The notes: generated by a model from the sequence alone, not told the origin. A stretch of DNA of 64,000 nucleotides from Diphasiastrum complanatum (GCA_029204225.1 CM055111.1:46190255-46254254); one strand, 5' to 3'; counted from the stretch's first letter, positions 9,988 through 22,691 are shown. Made by a program: numbers and translations.

Positions 9988-12900
9988 ATCTAGCCTTGGA
10001 GATCACAATGCTTTTATCAATAACTCCAATTGAAGATCTAAGCTTGACAAATGAATCTTTAGGTAAAGGTTTAGTAAACAAATCAGCCAAGCAACTTGAT
10101 GATGGCACGTGTCGGAGCTTGATCTCTTTAGCTTGCACTTTTTCCCTCACGAAATGATGAGCAATTTCGATGTGTTTGCTCCTTGCATGGAATGTAGGAT
10201 TAGTTGCAAGTGATTGGTTGTCACAATAGATGAGAGGGATCTCCTGCTCCATGAAATGAAGCTCCACCAGTAGCCTTTTGAGCCACAAGACCTCCTTGCA
10301 TGTTGATGTCAAGGCCTTGTATTCGGATTCTGTGGAAGATAGGGAGATGGTATCTTGCTTTTTGGAAAGCCATGATACTACTACATCACATAGAAAGGTG
10401 GCAAAGGCACTTGTTGATCTTCTATCCACTTTGTCACCTGCAAAATCCGAGTCACTATAGGCTCTTAAGCCAAGATTAGTTCCTCTATACAAAATACCAA
10501 AATTCTTAGTGAATGAAATGTATGTAAAAACTCTTTTGGCCATCTTCCAATGTGAAACTAGAGGACTTTGTATGAATTGGCTTAACTTTCCAACACTATA
10601 AATAAGATTAGGTCTAGTTATAGCTAAATAGATCAAGGAGCCAATAAGCCTTCTATATAATGTGATGTCCTCAAGGATGCTTCATCACAACCAATATATG
10701 CTTTTACATGTTGCTCCATTGGTGTCTCAATGCCTTTACAATTCTTCATTCCAAATCTATCTAGGATGGATGTAGCATATTAAGATTGACAAATGAAGCT
10801 AAAATCACATCCTCTAATAACCTCTATTCCAAGAATGAAGCTCAATAGGTCGAGATCTACCATCTTAAACTCTTTTGCTAAAGCAATTTTTACATCTCTA
10901 ATTCCATCTAGATCATTACCACTCAAGATAATGTCATCTACATACAAAACAAGAATAATGATCATGCCATCATGAAAATTTATATACAATGATGGATCAT
11001 AGGCACTCATTACAAAATTGATGGAAATGAGAAAAGAGTTGAGCCTAGAGTACCATGCTCTAGGTGCTTGATTGAGCCCATAAAGGCTCTTCTTCAAAAA
11101 ACACACCTTTCCTTCATGCTTTGCCTTGATGAAGCCCTCGAGTTGCCTCATGTAGATCTCTTCCTCCAAATAACCATTGAGGAATGCATTTGTGAAGTCA
11201 AGTTGGAATAGCTCCCAATTTGTAGCAAGACTAATGATCAACCTGATAGTAACAAGCTTAGCCACAGGAGCAAAAGTCTCATCATAATCAATGCCTTTGG
11301 TCTGTAAAAAACCTTTGGCAACAAGCCTAGCTTTATGCTTGCTTATTTATCCATCTTGATTATACTTCAATCTAAACACCCACTTGCAATCAAGAGGTTT
11401 CTTCCCTTGAGGAAAATCCACAAGATCCAAGTATGATTCTCAATAAGAGCATCATACTCTACTTGCATAGCATCCATCCAACTTTTAGACTTACAAGCAT
11501 CTTCATAGCATGTTGGCTCATCTAACATTGAAGTAAGAAAGGTGTAAGATGTGAAAGATGATGAGCCTTCTCTTTGATCACCTTGACCATCATAGGTGAG
11601 CCTCAATGGCTTGGATCTTGCCCTTGTAGATCTTCTTGGAGTTCTTGGAGTTCTTGGAGTTCTTTCATCTTGAGGTGGATCCTCAAGTTCTTCTTCACTT
11701 GGAAGCTCCTCCTCCATCCTAGCATGATCCTTGGCATCAAGATGATTAGTAGCATTATCATCCAAATCACAAGCATGTCCTTCATAAAAAATAACATCCC
11801 TACTCATTATCACCTTGCTAGTGATGGGATTGAAGACTCTGTAACCTTTGCTATTCTCACCATATCCCACAAAGATGCCTTTGATGGATGTTGCATCATC
11901 CTTCCTTCTCTTATCCAAGGATTGGTGTACATAGCAAGTGGATCCATAAACTTTGAGATCCTTGAGATTGGGCTTCTCTCCAAATAGAGCTTCAAATGGT
12001 GTGATTCCTCCAATGGCTTGGTTTGGCAATCTATTGCACAAATAGTTAGCACAAGTTATTGCTTCACCCCAAAATGGTTTGGATAGAGAAGCATCTAGCC
12101 TTAAGGCCTTAGCACACTCACAAAGAGATCTATTTCTTCTCTCACTCACTCCATTTTGTTGAGGCGTGTATGGACATGACAACTCCCTCTTTATGCCATT
12201 AGAACTACAAAAGTCAATCGACTTATTGGACATATATTCACCTCCATTATCACTCCTTAATACTTTAATCTTGGTACTAAGTTGATTTTCTACCAAAGTG
12301 TTGAACAAACACCATTGAGTTGCTAGACAAGATGTACATCCAACAAAATCTAGAATAGTCATCAATGAAGATTACATAGTACTTGGCACCACCATTAGAC
12401 TCATGTGAAAAACTATGAATATCCGAATGGATGAGTTCAAGAGGAGAGTTTGATCTTGATGTAGATCTTGAGAAGGGTAGTTTGTGAGCCTTTGATAGGC
12501 TGCATGCTTCACATCTCTTCCCACACTTTGACAAATGCTTGGGGAGTCCAACTGCAAGCTCCTTTGCAACCATAGATTCCATGGCTTTGTAGTTGGGGTG
12601 GCCCAACCTTTTGTGCCACAGTTCCACCTTTGATAGCTCCACCTTTGCCTAGTTAACACTCTCCACTACAATATTAGCATCAAGCTTAAACAATCTACCT
12701 TGCTTTAAGCCTTTGGCTATACATTCATCATTTCTAAGGATGGAACAAACTCCATGCTTAAATTGTACATCTAGGCCATTATCCATAAACTGGCCAACAC
12801 TAAGCAAATTCTTGGTTAACTTAGGATCATAAAGAACATTATCAAGATTCATCCTTTTGGATGATCTCACATACAAGGGAATTGTTCCTATTCCACTTAT

Positions 12901-14009
12901 CTTACATTCTTGACTACTTGCAGTTAGATTGATCTATGTAAGTCATTATAAGAAAGTAAGGTGGAGAATATGTCCTTTTGATATGTCATGTGGGAACTTG
13001 CCCCACTATCAATCCACCAAGAATCATTGGTGTTGCTCTTGGATGATGGTGGTTTGTTGGAAACCATCAAGGATGACTCTTCATCCTCCTCCTCCTCCTG
13101 ATGTGCAATGTTGCTTTGTTTGCTCTCTTGTGCCTTCTTCTTCTTGAGACATTCTAATTCAAAATGTCCTTTCTTTTCACAGAAAAAACATTTGTACTTG
13201 GACTTGTCTTTGATCTTGCCCTTTGAGCTTGAAGCCTCATCCTCCTCCTTGGTCTCCTTGAAGTGCTTCTTCTTGCCATTGGTCTTCTTCTTGCTTTTGA
13301 ATGAGAAATTAGCTTTCTCATCACCATCTTGCAGAGAAATAGCATTCATTCTTGCATTGGTATGCAACATCCTACACTCTTCAGCTACTAATACACTGTG
13401 TAGCTTTTCTATAGTAGGCAAAGTGTCTTGGATTGCAAAGCTTTGGACCAAATTTGTAAAGCCACTCCCTAGACCATTGAGGACAATCTGAACAAGCTCA
13501 CTATCTTGAATCTTCTCTCCAATGGAAGCTAACTCCCTATTGAGAAACTTGATTCTTAGCACATATTCTTGTGCACTCTCATCACTCCTCTTCATGCTTT
13601 GTAGAATCTGATTCCTAAGCATGAGAACCCTCAAAGTGTTACTAGACTCATAGATAGATTTTAAAGATTCCCAAGCCTCCTTAGCACTCTTACATGATGA
13701 TACTTCCCTTAAAAGATCATTGCTTACATTCATCTTAATACAGTGAAGTGCAAGCCTAGACCTCTTCTTGTATCTCACTAATTCTTGTGCACCTAGAGGT
13801 TCATCTTCATCATCTATTAGAAGCTCATAAAGATCCTGGAGCACCATTAGTGACTCCATCCTCACTTTCCAAATAGCATAATTGGTAGAATTTAACCTCT
13901 GACTAGCTTCTAGAAGGTAGGCTCCCACTGATCCCATTCTACACGCAAGATATAGATTTGTTTGGACCTGAAACTCACAAAGGTTTCTAACTTGCAGTGT
14001 TTCACTCAA
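9988..14009 (-). pseudogene. Copia A gag-pol polyprotein, frameshifted
   Basis: Gag starts at 14009 (UBN2-type gag, residues SLKSIYESSNTLRVLMLRNQ) and has a CCHC knuckle CFFCEKKGHFELEC near 13190-13150. Protease WWIDSGASSHM lies near 13000. The pre-integrase motif LWHKRLGHPN is near 12610, then the integrase core with FIDDYSRFCW and YTPQQNGVSERRNRS down to about 11400. Reverse transcriptase (SLYGLNQAPRAWYSRL, LYVDDIILSG) lies at 11265-10780 and RNase H (SDSDFAGD, SSTESEY, then LADLFTKPL) at 10636 to about 9940. At least four frame changes or stops separate these blocks, so no full polyprotein can be made. All domains are present, so decay came after insertion. Confidence 0.92.
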
Positions 14010-14542
14010 ATGTTGACTTCTAATCCAACAGATGGATTTGTAATCACAGTTCTATCACTCCCTCACAAAGCTGGAATGAAGATAAGATGAGATGAAAACT
14101 ACACTCAAGCAAATCTTGCCAATCTTGGCTATTCTTGGACAAAAACTGACTCTATCTCTCTCATTCACTTTGATGTACTTTCAAGACCTAGTTTCCACTT
14201 TAAGAAGGTCTGAAATCAGCCTATATTAATTAGTTTTCATGAAACAAATTCAAAACTAATCAATGGCATGTGATCTTGGTAGCTTATCCTAGGATTTGCA
14301 CCAAAAATTACATCAAATTGACACCAGATGAATTTTTTATGATCCAATGAATATGGGTTATTAAATGCTGGTCCAGAGATGCCCACACGTGTAAACAGTA
14401 CAGATTTTGATCTTGGAAAAGTTTGGGATCAAATCCCCTCACCAAAACTTGGATACCAGGTCGCCCTTCCAATACTGGCTTTTTGCACCAAAACCTGCTA
14501 AAACTGGATTAGATTCAAACACAGATCAATGGCCTTGTACTT
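14010..14542 (-). other. Copia A leader
   Basis: Untranslated region between the primer site and gag. No gene seen. It carries CACACGTGTA near 14383-14392, a near copy of the LTR palindrome. Confidence 0.7.
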
Positions 14543-14555
14543 GGCTTTGATACCA
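14543..14555 (-). other. Primer-binding site of Copia A
   Basis: The minus strand reads TGGTATCAAAGCC directly after the 5' LTR, complementary to the 3' end of initiator tRNA-Met. Confidence 0.88.
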
Positions 14556-15061
14556 TGTGAAAAGTACAGTACTAAGGACCATAAATGGATCTTTGAATGA
14601 TCCACAAGGTGATTTTATGCTTGTTAAACAATCTATCAGAAACTAGTCATCAGAAAACAAGATCCAGTTTAGCAGCTTGATAGGAAACAAGTAGAGACAA
14701 TCAAAGCATTGATCAAATAGTATAATCCAACTCCACACGTGTGGAAATAAGGCTGTAGTACAGCCTGTAGACAGTGTTTACAAAGTGCCAAAGCTGGTTT
14801 TCATTGGAAATCAAGAGTAATCACCATACAATGAGAGGTAACTCGAGTTTCTCCTTGAGGCTCCAAAAAGTTTTTGTCTTCTCCCTACAAAGTAGGAATC
14901 ACTACCAAATAGACACAACCACTCCTCTTGACTCGTGGTAACCTACTTTAGGTGTGTATGTACAAGTGTCACTTTGGCCATTCAAGTAACCAACAAACAA
15001 TATTGACAAAATGTACAATATTCTACATGGCTAGATTTGCCAATGTAGGCAATTTTTCACA
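14556..15061 (-). repeat. 5' LTR of Copia A (506 bp, internally deleted)
   Basis: Same ends as the partner at 9286-9976 but about 185 bp shorter, with the break near 14884. It keeps CACACGTGTG at 14734-14743. Confidence 0.92.
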
Positions 15062-15066
15062 CTAGC
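15062..15066. repeat. Right target-site duplication CTAGC
   Basis: Identical to 9281-9285 and adjacent to the Copia A end. Confidence 0.9.
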
Positions 15067-15191
15067 CCTGACTTCTGTTCCCTAGCCCATGACCATCGAT
15101 CCGGTTTTTGTGTTTTTTTCTATTCCAAAATCTCCATCTTTCGAATATTATCCTTTAAAAATGATTGCTGCCACTTCTGAATCTAGAGCAT
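15067..15191 (+). pseudogene. Continuation of the movement-protein-like frame
   Basis: With Copia A and one target copy disregarded, the frame of 8561-9285 runs on here with one TAG at 15083-15085 and is open to 15191, where another LTR starts. No domain is recognisable. It shows that both Copia elements landed in the same older coding unit. Confidence 0.4.
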
Positions 15192-16153
15192 TGAAGAAAC
15201 AAAACGTATTACCAAAGCTTTGCTAGCTTTCAACTCTCAATTTGATGAAAAGACACGAAGCAAAAATGTTTGCAAACATCACGACAAGACACGAAACAAA
15301 AATGTTCGTGACACGAAATCCTTCGTGCTCCAAAGGACCAAGAAGATCAACCACGTACCATGAAGTACAAATCCTTGATCTGATATAGTGACATCAGCAT
15401 AAGAGCTTTATAACATGGCTAATCCACCACTCATGTAATCTATGATTGTTATATATGTTTAATTTGTCTGATTAGAAATGTTACTCAAAGTGACACAAAA
15501 AAGTTTGCAAAATATATACATTTGTTGGATGCTTCAAACCCATATAGATAAACAAACAGAATACAAGTCCTGCCTATGAGCGAGACAATTTTGTAAGACG
15601 ATCAATAGATCAAAGAAGTCCACTAGTAAGCGAGACACTATTCGTGGGAGAACATTATTTCTCTCACGCCAATGTGTTGTGTGGGTTTGTCACACAGTGC
15701 TCGAAATCAAGAGGATCAATAGATGATATTGTAGCTATTATGCACATATTATTCTGAATTTTGTCTGATCTCAAATAAATTGTTGTATGCTATTGTTCGT
15801 GTCTCTCATTTACTTGTTTATCAATTTCGCACACTAGTTCAATTTTGTTGAGTGCTATATTAATCTATAACGTAGATCAGCAGTGTCTGTCTACATTATG
15901 GAGGATTGTAGAATGATATAGCAGGTTGTGACCAACAATCATATCCGAACTCCATTCAAATTGATTTTGTTCGCGACTGTTTTCACTTGGCGTTTCATTT
16001 CGCTTCGTGATTACTTCGCTTCAACAACATCAATATCAGGCTCGTTCAAGTTTCGCTTCGCTTCACTTCATTTTGTCTAGTTTCGTTTGATTTCATTTTG
16101 TTTCATTATAGAGCCTAATAGATTTGCACAATTATTTTTTAGTTTTTCCATCA
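15192..16153 (+). repeat. 5' LTR of truncated Copia B
   Basis: Starts TGAAGAAAC and ends CCATCA before the primer site. It shares blocks with the LTRs at 22692 and 27387, including AAAGC(T/C)TTGCTAGCTT near the start and AGTAAGCGAGAC in the middle. It is rich in CACGAA-type motifs at about 15255-15335 and TTCGCTTCG repeats at about 16010-16090. Confidence 0.82.
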
Positions 16154-16154
16154 G

Positions 16155-16167
16155 TGGTATTAGAGCC
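16155..16167 (+). other. Primer-binding site of truncated Copia B
   Basis: TGGTATTAGAGCC lies one base after the 5' LTR, with one difference from the usual tRNA-Met site. Confidence 0.8.
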
Positions 16168-16263
16168 TTTCATAGTCTAACATAGTCACAAAGCTATCAG
16201 ATCCAGGAGGCTAAGCATTCAAGACAAAGAACCATTAACAAGTGAGAATACAATTTACAACAA

Positions 16264-17575
16264 TGGCTTCAATAAGCAATATACAATCAAAGATCTGTAC
16301 AATCCTCGACTTATCAAGATCTAACTTTCTAGCACGGAAGGTTAAGGCCTCTCTTATACTAAAGAGAGAAGGATTAATTTCCTGGGTAGATGGCACCGAG
16401 GAGATGCCTACAACTACACACAAGGAGCTACGCGAATGGAGAGAGAAGAATGACAAGGCGATAGCCGTGTTATCATCATCCATCGAGGATAGCCTGACTC
16501 TTGACCTGGCTACACTCTGTAAAGCAAAAGAGTTGTGGGATACTTTACTCACAAGATTTCAGACGAAATCACGCAGTCAGATCATGCTACTTGAAGATCA
16601 GTTGACAAATCTACAATGGTATGGCAAAGACCTCACTTCCTTTATCAAGAAGATGAAGGATCCGTTCCTTTCATTACACAATTCTGGAACAGAAAATGCA
16701 GTATCACCAGAGAAGCAGCTTACCTATCTGTTAAGAGCTTTACCAAGATCCTTCCAGACAACCAAAACGCTGCTAGCAAAGGATCCTATTATGACACTCG
16801 AAAAGGCAGTGGTCGAGATTCGAGAAAAAGTTGAAGCTTGAGATGACCAAGCTCTCTACAGCAACAAGGAGAAGAGAAAGAAGCAATTCAAGCCTAAGAG
16901 GGAGTCAGATTGAAAGTAGGATCGAGATCAACAAGCAGAAGGAGCCAGCAAAGACAAATGGAGAAACAAAGGAAAGCCAAAATAGCAGAGTGAACACAAG
17001 AATACATGCATGAGATGCAAATGCGAAGGACATACTATCGATTTGTGTTGGCTAAATCCAAAAATTGAGTGTATCTACTATCATAAGAAGGGTCATGCAG
17101 CCATGGACTGCCACCAGAACCCAAGAAACAAACAAGATCAATGCAGGCATGAGAACAATAATAGTTCGTCCTATGTCGAAGAATCAAAAGGCTCAAAGAT
17201 GGGTGAAGAAAGATTGAATCATAGAAATTCGACGGCCTATATCTGTGCAGACATGTGTGCAGTATCAATGCTTGACACACAAGGGGTAATCCTTGATTCA
17301 GGAGCTACCTCATACTTTGTTACATCAAGATGAATCATGTCTGATTTTTTAAGTGCAGATCCATCAAGATTTATCATTCTTTGAGATGGATCAAAGCATC
17401 AAGTGAATGGTATTGGTTCATTATGGCTCAACACAAACGATAGAGACAAACAACTCAAAGACGTTCTGTTTGTGCCTACACTGCAGCAGGACTTGCTATT
17501 AGTGGCAAGAATAGCTGATGCAGGGATGCGTGTAACGTTCTGAGATGAAGCATGCAATGTTGTTGATGGAAGCAC
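16264..17575 (+). pseudogene. Copia B gag and protease start, broken
   Basis: The ATG at 16264 opens a gag with SNFLARKVKASLILKREGL, TEEMPTTTHKELREW and LATLCKAKELWDTLLTRFQ, a UBN2-type Copia capsid, up to a TGA at 16839-16841. Zinc-knuckle sequence (YYHKKGHAAMDC) and protease (ILDSGATSYFV) follow at 17010-17333 in another frame, ending in a TGA where the sister copy has CGA. More stops follow before the junction at 17575. It cannot encode a working protein. Confidence 0.85.
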
Positions 17576-18030
17576 TGAAAAAACATTTTGTTTCTAATGC
17601 CAAAGCTTTGCTAGCTTTCAATTAAGAACCTTTGACAAAAGATGACACGACACGACATGACACGAAATCAGTCATTTCCCATGAACAACCAACAAGATCA
17701 GCCAAGTACCATGGGGTGTAGATATTTGATCTGATATCATGACATCATCAGAAGTGTTCTAGATCGTGGCTAATTTGCCACTCTTGTAATTCGCGAATTA
17801 GTTGTAGATGTTTAATCTTTCTAATCTATAAGTTACAAGACGCGACACAAAATTGTTCGCGAACTATATACTTTATGATTGATGCATAAGCTAAGTAATA
17901 AAAGCAAGACGTCAGAAGACAAAATATTCAGAATACGAGTCCGCCTGCATGCGAGACAATTTTGCATAGGATCTGTAGATTCACAAGTCCGCTAGTAAGC
18001 GAGACACGAATTCAGGAGAGAACTAGGAGA
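17576..18030 (+). repeat. Partial 3' LTR of truncated Copia B
   Basis: Begins TGAAAAAAC exactly where the internal region stops and follows the family B LTR (GCTTTGCTAGCTTTCAA, then GTGGCTAATTTGCCACTCTTG, then AGTAAGCGAGACACG). Similarity fades near 18030, so about half the LTR is lost. Confidence 0.7.
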
Positions 18031-19850
18031 GAGAAAAATAACTATAAAATAATTCTAATATCATTTTCTAACTTCTTTATGCATTTGTCTGCACTACTTT
18101 TCATGTAAATAAATGCACCTTAGTTTAGTCACATCAAACTTCATTGGTGTTTAACCACAGTTAAAATATAATTTTTCAAAATGCTGAAATATTCCCTCCA
18201 AATAGTTGGAAACACTCAAAAATTTGAATTAGGAGTGACATTTCTGAAAAAAACCTACGCCATCTCTATCTACCGGTCAAAAACAGTTACTATACTATTG
18301 TACTGATGACAAAGCTTTATCATCTTCATGTGGATTTGTCACCAGAATATGCTCCGCTCAAGACGAGAAATTCAAAGCAACCCAAATTGTCAACTTCTGA
18401 TATGGTCCGATACAGGGAGGAAAAGCTAAAACATGTAGATTTATGGTCATCAGAAACATTGTATCCTATTGATAGTGATAATTTTTCTATAATGATAAAA
18501 AGACATGATGATTGGCATGTATTTGTTGATAGTGAATCTCAATGTTCTTCCATAAGTTGGATAGCTTCGCCAATATCTCTGCATTTGATCTTGAGCTCAT
18601 GTCTTTTACGTACCTGCATAAAACTAATACAAAATTAGTTAGAATTAGTACAGAGTTTGTATTAGAAAGTTTTGATTGAAACTATTCATAAGAGATCGAG
18701 TGTTTACAGTTACTTACGAGTTTACCATTGAAAATGAATTTGAAGTCTGAAAGTACATCATCTTGTAGGAGCAATAGTTCCTGCCGGTTGTAGTTTAGAC
18801 TCCAATCTTCTTCCACCTCAACACATGCCAAAACGACATCATTGTATAAAATTTCAATATTTTTTCGTTTTGAATGTCCACTGGCTTCCAAGTCTTGATC
18901 GAGTGGCATCCATTTACCTTTATTTTTTTTCCATCTTTGATAATGGAAGCATAAGCTCAATTTGATAACGGAAGCACATGGAAGACATTTTAATTCTACA
19001 TTCTATTTCTCCATCTGATCTTTTGTCTCAGCCTTCATCCATAAGTTCAGATAATAAACTATCTGATAAATTTTTGCATACAAACATCATTAAGGTTTTG
19101 TGTACATTGACACTTGAAAAGAAATCCACAAATATATTCAAGGAAATAAACCAACTCAATTTGACTGTTTTTTATCCCGTGACAATTTTTGACTTCCTAC
19201 AAACCCAATTGCTGGAATTCTTGGCTCTATCTTCTAGGACAGCTTCAAAAGACTATAATTCATCATTTCCCAGCTTCAATTGATGTTCAACAACCTCCTA
19301 TCATCCAATTTTATGAAAAAACAAGCAAAAATAATGAATTTTAGTCCTTTCTAGCTTTTTTCACCATGCCCAATTAAAATTTAATGGCAAGAACGTTTTT
19401 CAAATCCACATGCAATTCCATATACAGAGTTATCACCAATCAATTGATCTGAACTTGCTGGATTTTGAATTCTACCCTCCATTTTGTGCCAAAATCATGG
19501 AAAACAAGCCAAATTTGGCCACAAAAGAGCCTAGAATCCAAATACATGGGAAGATCCAACATGCAAACTGAATTTTATACTACTTCAAAGTGAATTAACT
19601 TGCTGGAAATTTCAGATCCATTATTAGTTTTGAGCTACACTTGCTAAAACTCCAAAAAAGACACCAAAATTGATTTCCTAGCACAATTCTCCATAAACCA
19701 CAATGAATTTGAGAGAGATATGGAACATGCAAATTGAATTTGGGAAGATCCACCATTTTGCAACATTGCTCCTCTCCTTGGATGAGAATACTAGTTGAAT
19801 ACCACCAAGCTCCAATGAAAAGCACCACCTCTCCAAACTTGTAAGCCTTG
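18031..19850. other. Decayed sequence with small unknown frames
   Basis: No gene can be named. A plus-strand frame at 18306-18638 includes VDLWSSETLYPIDSDNF, which has a weak resemblance to DLWIDGSLYPLDPSSM in the decayed gene at 36524-38163. A minus-strand frame at 18682-18960 (acidic, 92 codons) and a plus frame at 18978-19283 have no recognisable domain. The rest is AT-rich. Confidence 0.35.
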
Positions 19851-19861
19851 TTCCGATACCA
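19851..19861 (-). other. Possible primer site of a decayed Copia-type LTR
   Basis: The minus strand reads TGGTATCGGAA, close to a tRNA-Met site, next to a sequence that could start an LTR (TATAAGGG on the plus strand). Neither the LTR end nor a partner was found. Confidence 0.3.
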
Positions 19862-21033
19862 CTATAAGGGAAGCCCATTAGATCCTGCTTACAAATCCAA
19901 AACCCAAAGAATAACACACTATGGAGAAACCACCCAACCAAGTAGAAGCATCCAATCAATTTCTAGAAGCCTCACACCCAAGCCAAAGAACAAGAAGCAT
20001 ATTAGCATTTAGCTTTGCCTGTGTGTTTGTGAAATTGTGAGGGTTTGATCTAATCTTACTTCCATAACATCCGTTCCACTGTGTTCTGTAAGGAACGTTG
20101 TTATCTATGTTTTTATGTAATATAAAATCAGTTTTCTTTGAAACAGGTATTGTTCCATTTGTCCTGCACAGATGGAGTGGGTATCAGCGGCATCTGATGA
20201 CTGATGCACAAGTACTACGCATAGGATGAACCCCTCATCTGAATTTTTCTTTACTCTTGTGGATCACATGCCCATTGACAGGATCTGAAGAACATTAAAA
20301 GTCTCGTGAGCAGGGCTTTCTCCCGCGTAAAAACCTAGAAAGGTTTCTTTCATTGTTTTTTTGGCTTTCCGTGTCCTTATGTCTTGTATTGCTTTTCACA
20401 GGTCAAATCTAGAATTTGGGGACAAATTTGGTGAATTTTGCCCCATGCTTAAAAACTGTGATCGATTTTTTATCCCACTGTCAATTATAATATTTGTTAC
20501 ATATTCTCTTGTTTTCTTAAGAACATTACAATCAAAATCATGAAATCCATTCCACCATGGTGAGTTGGTGTATTGTGCTTGGTTGGGCTTGCCCGCCTAG
20601 GTTAGTTTGTCTATATTCCCATGGGTTGATAATACCAAAAAGCAATAGTACATTGCACGAGCTCCTAGACTCCTATCTCTAAATACTCAATTATAGTTCA
20701 CCTATTAGACTTTAGTTAATTAGCAACTCATGCCATGTTAGACTGTCCTCATTATGCTACTACCAGTGAAGTGGTGAGTTGGGTATTGGACATCTCCACC
20801 CAGGTTAGATTGGTGTGTTTTTTTTGGGTTTTTTACTGGTTGGTTTGGATTTCAAGCCCTTAGAGGATATTCAGGGCCTCCTCTACCCTCTCACGCCTCC
20901 TCCGCTAGCTGTGAATAGTCCAAACATAGAAAAATATAGAAAACTAACTCTAAACACCCGAAAATCTACCTAAAACTACTCCAAAAAGCAAGAAATAGCT
21001 AAAATGCAGCTATACTAGTTATTGGAAACCTAT

Positions 21034-21050
21034 CCCCAGCAACGGCACCA
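21034..21050 (-). other. Primer-binding site of a Gypsy-type LTR
   Basis: The minus strand reads TGGTGCCGTTGCTGGGG, close to TGGCGCCGTTGCCGGGG of plant Gypsy elements. An LTR-like TGTAGGGTC starts next to it at 21052. The leftward region would be its leader, and no gag was seen there. Confidence 0.6.
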
Positions 21051-21051
21051 C

Positions 21052-21865
21052 TGTAGGGTCAAAGATCTTGCGTAGTAGCCCTCCCGCCTGTCAACAAGGG
21101 TTAGAACACTGGATATGTGCCTAACTATGAATAGATGCTACTTTTAGATAGTTCTCTACTTTTTCTCTGACTCTATCACCACTAACACTACACACCCCAA
21201 ACTCTACTCCACTAAAGTAACATTCATCCTGATTTTGTCAAGGAGAAGAATAGAATAGAAGAGAGGAAGAGAGTATTGGAGAGAAGGTGGAGTGAGAGAG
21301 TGAGGGTGGAGGTTAGCTCAAATGCTCTTTGTGCTTGCTAATGCAAAAATTTTAACTATGGAAACCAAAAACTTGCAAATTTGAGAGCAAAAGGAAAACA
21401 CAAACAAACACATTAGCAAGTAGTGCAAGTGAGGATGCTTCTCTCCAAAATATGGTAGAGTTTCCTCCTCCTCATTAAGCATGAAAATAGAGTACATGAG
21501 ATGCCTTTTTATAAATGGGGAAGGCCCTTGTCCCAAAATACTATTGGCTGATATGTACACTAATCCTATCCATTCATCTTGGACCAAACTTGATCCAAAG
21601 GTCTTAAAAAAGTACATTAGAATTCACAAGATTCATGTGAGCCCAAGTTGGGCCCAACTCTAAAATAATAGATTTCTAAGTTTAAAATGACTTTGGGCCT
21701 CAAGTTTTATTTTAATTACAAGGGACCCAAGTCCATTAATTCTATTTACAATCGCCTTGTGTGCTCATCGGGTCATGGGCTTATACACGCAGGAAGCCAT
21801 GCCCTCGCAGCACATCTATTGACTCATTTTCTTTTATTCGCTCTATGTTGGCAATACCTCCAACA
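21052..21865 (-). repeat. Probable Gypsy-type LTR, end uncertain
   Basis: Starts TGTAGGGTC directly after the primer site. CCTCCAACA at 21857-21865 is a candidate outer end, but without a second copy it is only a guess; the LTR could run to about 22680. Confidence 0.4.
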
Positions 21866-22686
21866 TTAGTCATTGTGGTTATGTCCTTTACTCATCTATT
21901 AGGGTCGTTTGGTTTTACCTGGATAGACAAGATACCATGTTGACAAGATACCATACACGTACTAAGGGTACATGTATGGTTTATACTCAACCTCCCAAGG
22001 ATGTACTTCTAGCTTCAATGGATAGTGTCCTTAAGGTTTAGGAGATGACCCCTTATCTGTAAGACCTTGACTGCTGGTGAAGTGTGGTGGTCATATGTCA
22101 AGATTTGGAGTGTATGACAATGATAATTCTTGCGCCATCTAACAGATGCAGCTAGACACTAGGCAGCTTATAGTTGGGTAAAAAGACGGGTGTAGGCAAT
22201 CGTTGTAGTGGTGCTCGTGAAATAGTCATCAAGGCCCATAATAGCATGTATACAATCGTGCAATATCGGTGTTTCTTCCAATGAGGTGGGATCTCTTTTC
22301 TTTCATGTTCTTCTGTACTATGTGGGGAGCAAGTTACACGCGCCACTTTGTTTGGTAAGCGGTGGTGTTTCGTCAACCATCGGCGGGTCTAGGTATTTTG
22401 CTAGACAGTACCGAGGCGGGTGTGACTAGTGCTACTCTTAACCAAGGCGGTGTATTTCAGCCACGGATGGTGGACGACCCGCTCTGGTGTTTCACAGAGG
22501 TCGGGTCCTATTGACACACTTCATGAATTGAATGAGCAAACGATTCCAACTTTTACGATTTCGTATAGCAGTCTAACTAACAGGGCATATGCTAGACGGT
22601 TCTAGTAAGACATAAAGTTGCGTAAAAATTCAATGTCTTGTCTATCTTTACAACATATTTACTTCCATGCGATGTGAATAAGACAT
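21866..22686. other. Unassigned sequence
   Basis: No coherent gene or second LTR copy was seen. Short frames are scattered on both strands. It may be part of the Gypsy LTR that starts at 21052. Confidence 0.3.
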
Positions 22687-22691
22687 GGCCC
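22687..22691. repeat. Left target-site duplication GGCCC
   Basis: GGCCC here and at 28376-28380 flank the Copia B element exactly. Confidence 0.9.

Larger units (their letters stand above)
9286..15061 (-). mobile_element. Complete Copia retrotransposon (family A)
   Basis: Ends TGTGAAAA...TTTTCACA, with a perfect CTAGC target duplication. The minus-strand order is 5' LTR (14556-15061), tRNA-Met primer site, gag, protease, integrase, reverse transcriptase, RNase H, polypurine tract and 3' LTR (9286-9976), the standard Copia order. The LTRs are alike at most positions except that the 5' copy lacks about 185 bp, so the insertion is fairly young. It sits inside the movement-protein-like reading frame. 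Confidence 0.95.
15192..18030 (+). mobile_element. Truncated Copia retrotransposon (family B)
   Basis: It has a full 5' LTR (15192-16153), a tRNA-Met primer site, gag, and the start of protease, then jumps at 17576 directly to the first base of an LTR that is itself cut short near 18030. Integrase, reverse transcriptase and RNase H are missing. Compared with the longer family B copy at 22692-28375, the break falls at the position equivalent to about 25125. No target duplication was found because the right end is lost. Confidence 0.8.

Noticed and set aside
9867-10157. Plus-strand frames inside Copia A
   Set aside because: Antisense shadows of the gag-pol region.
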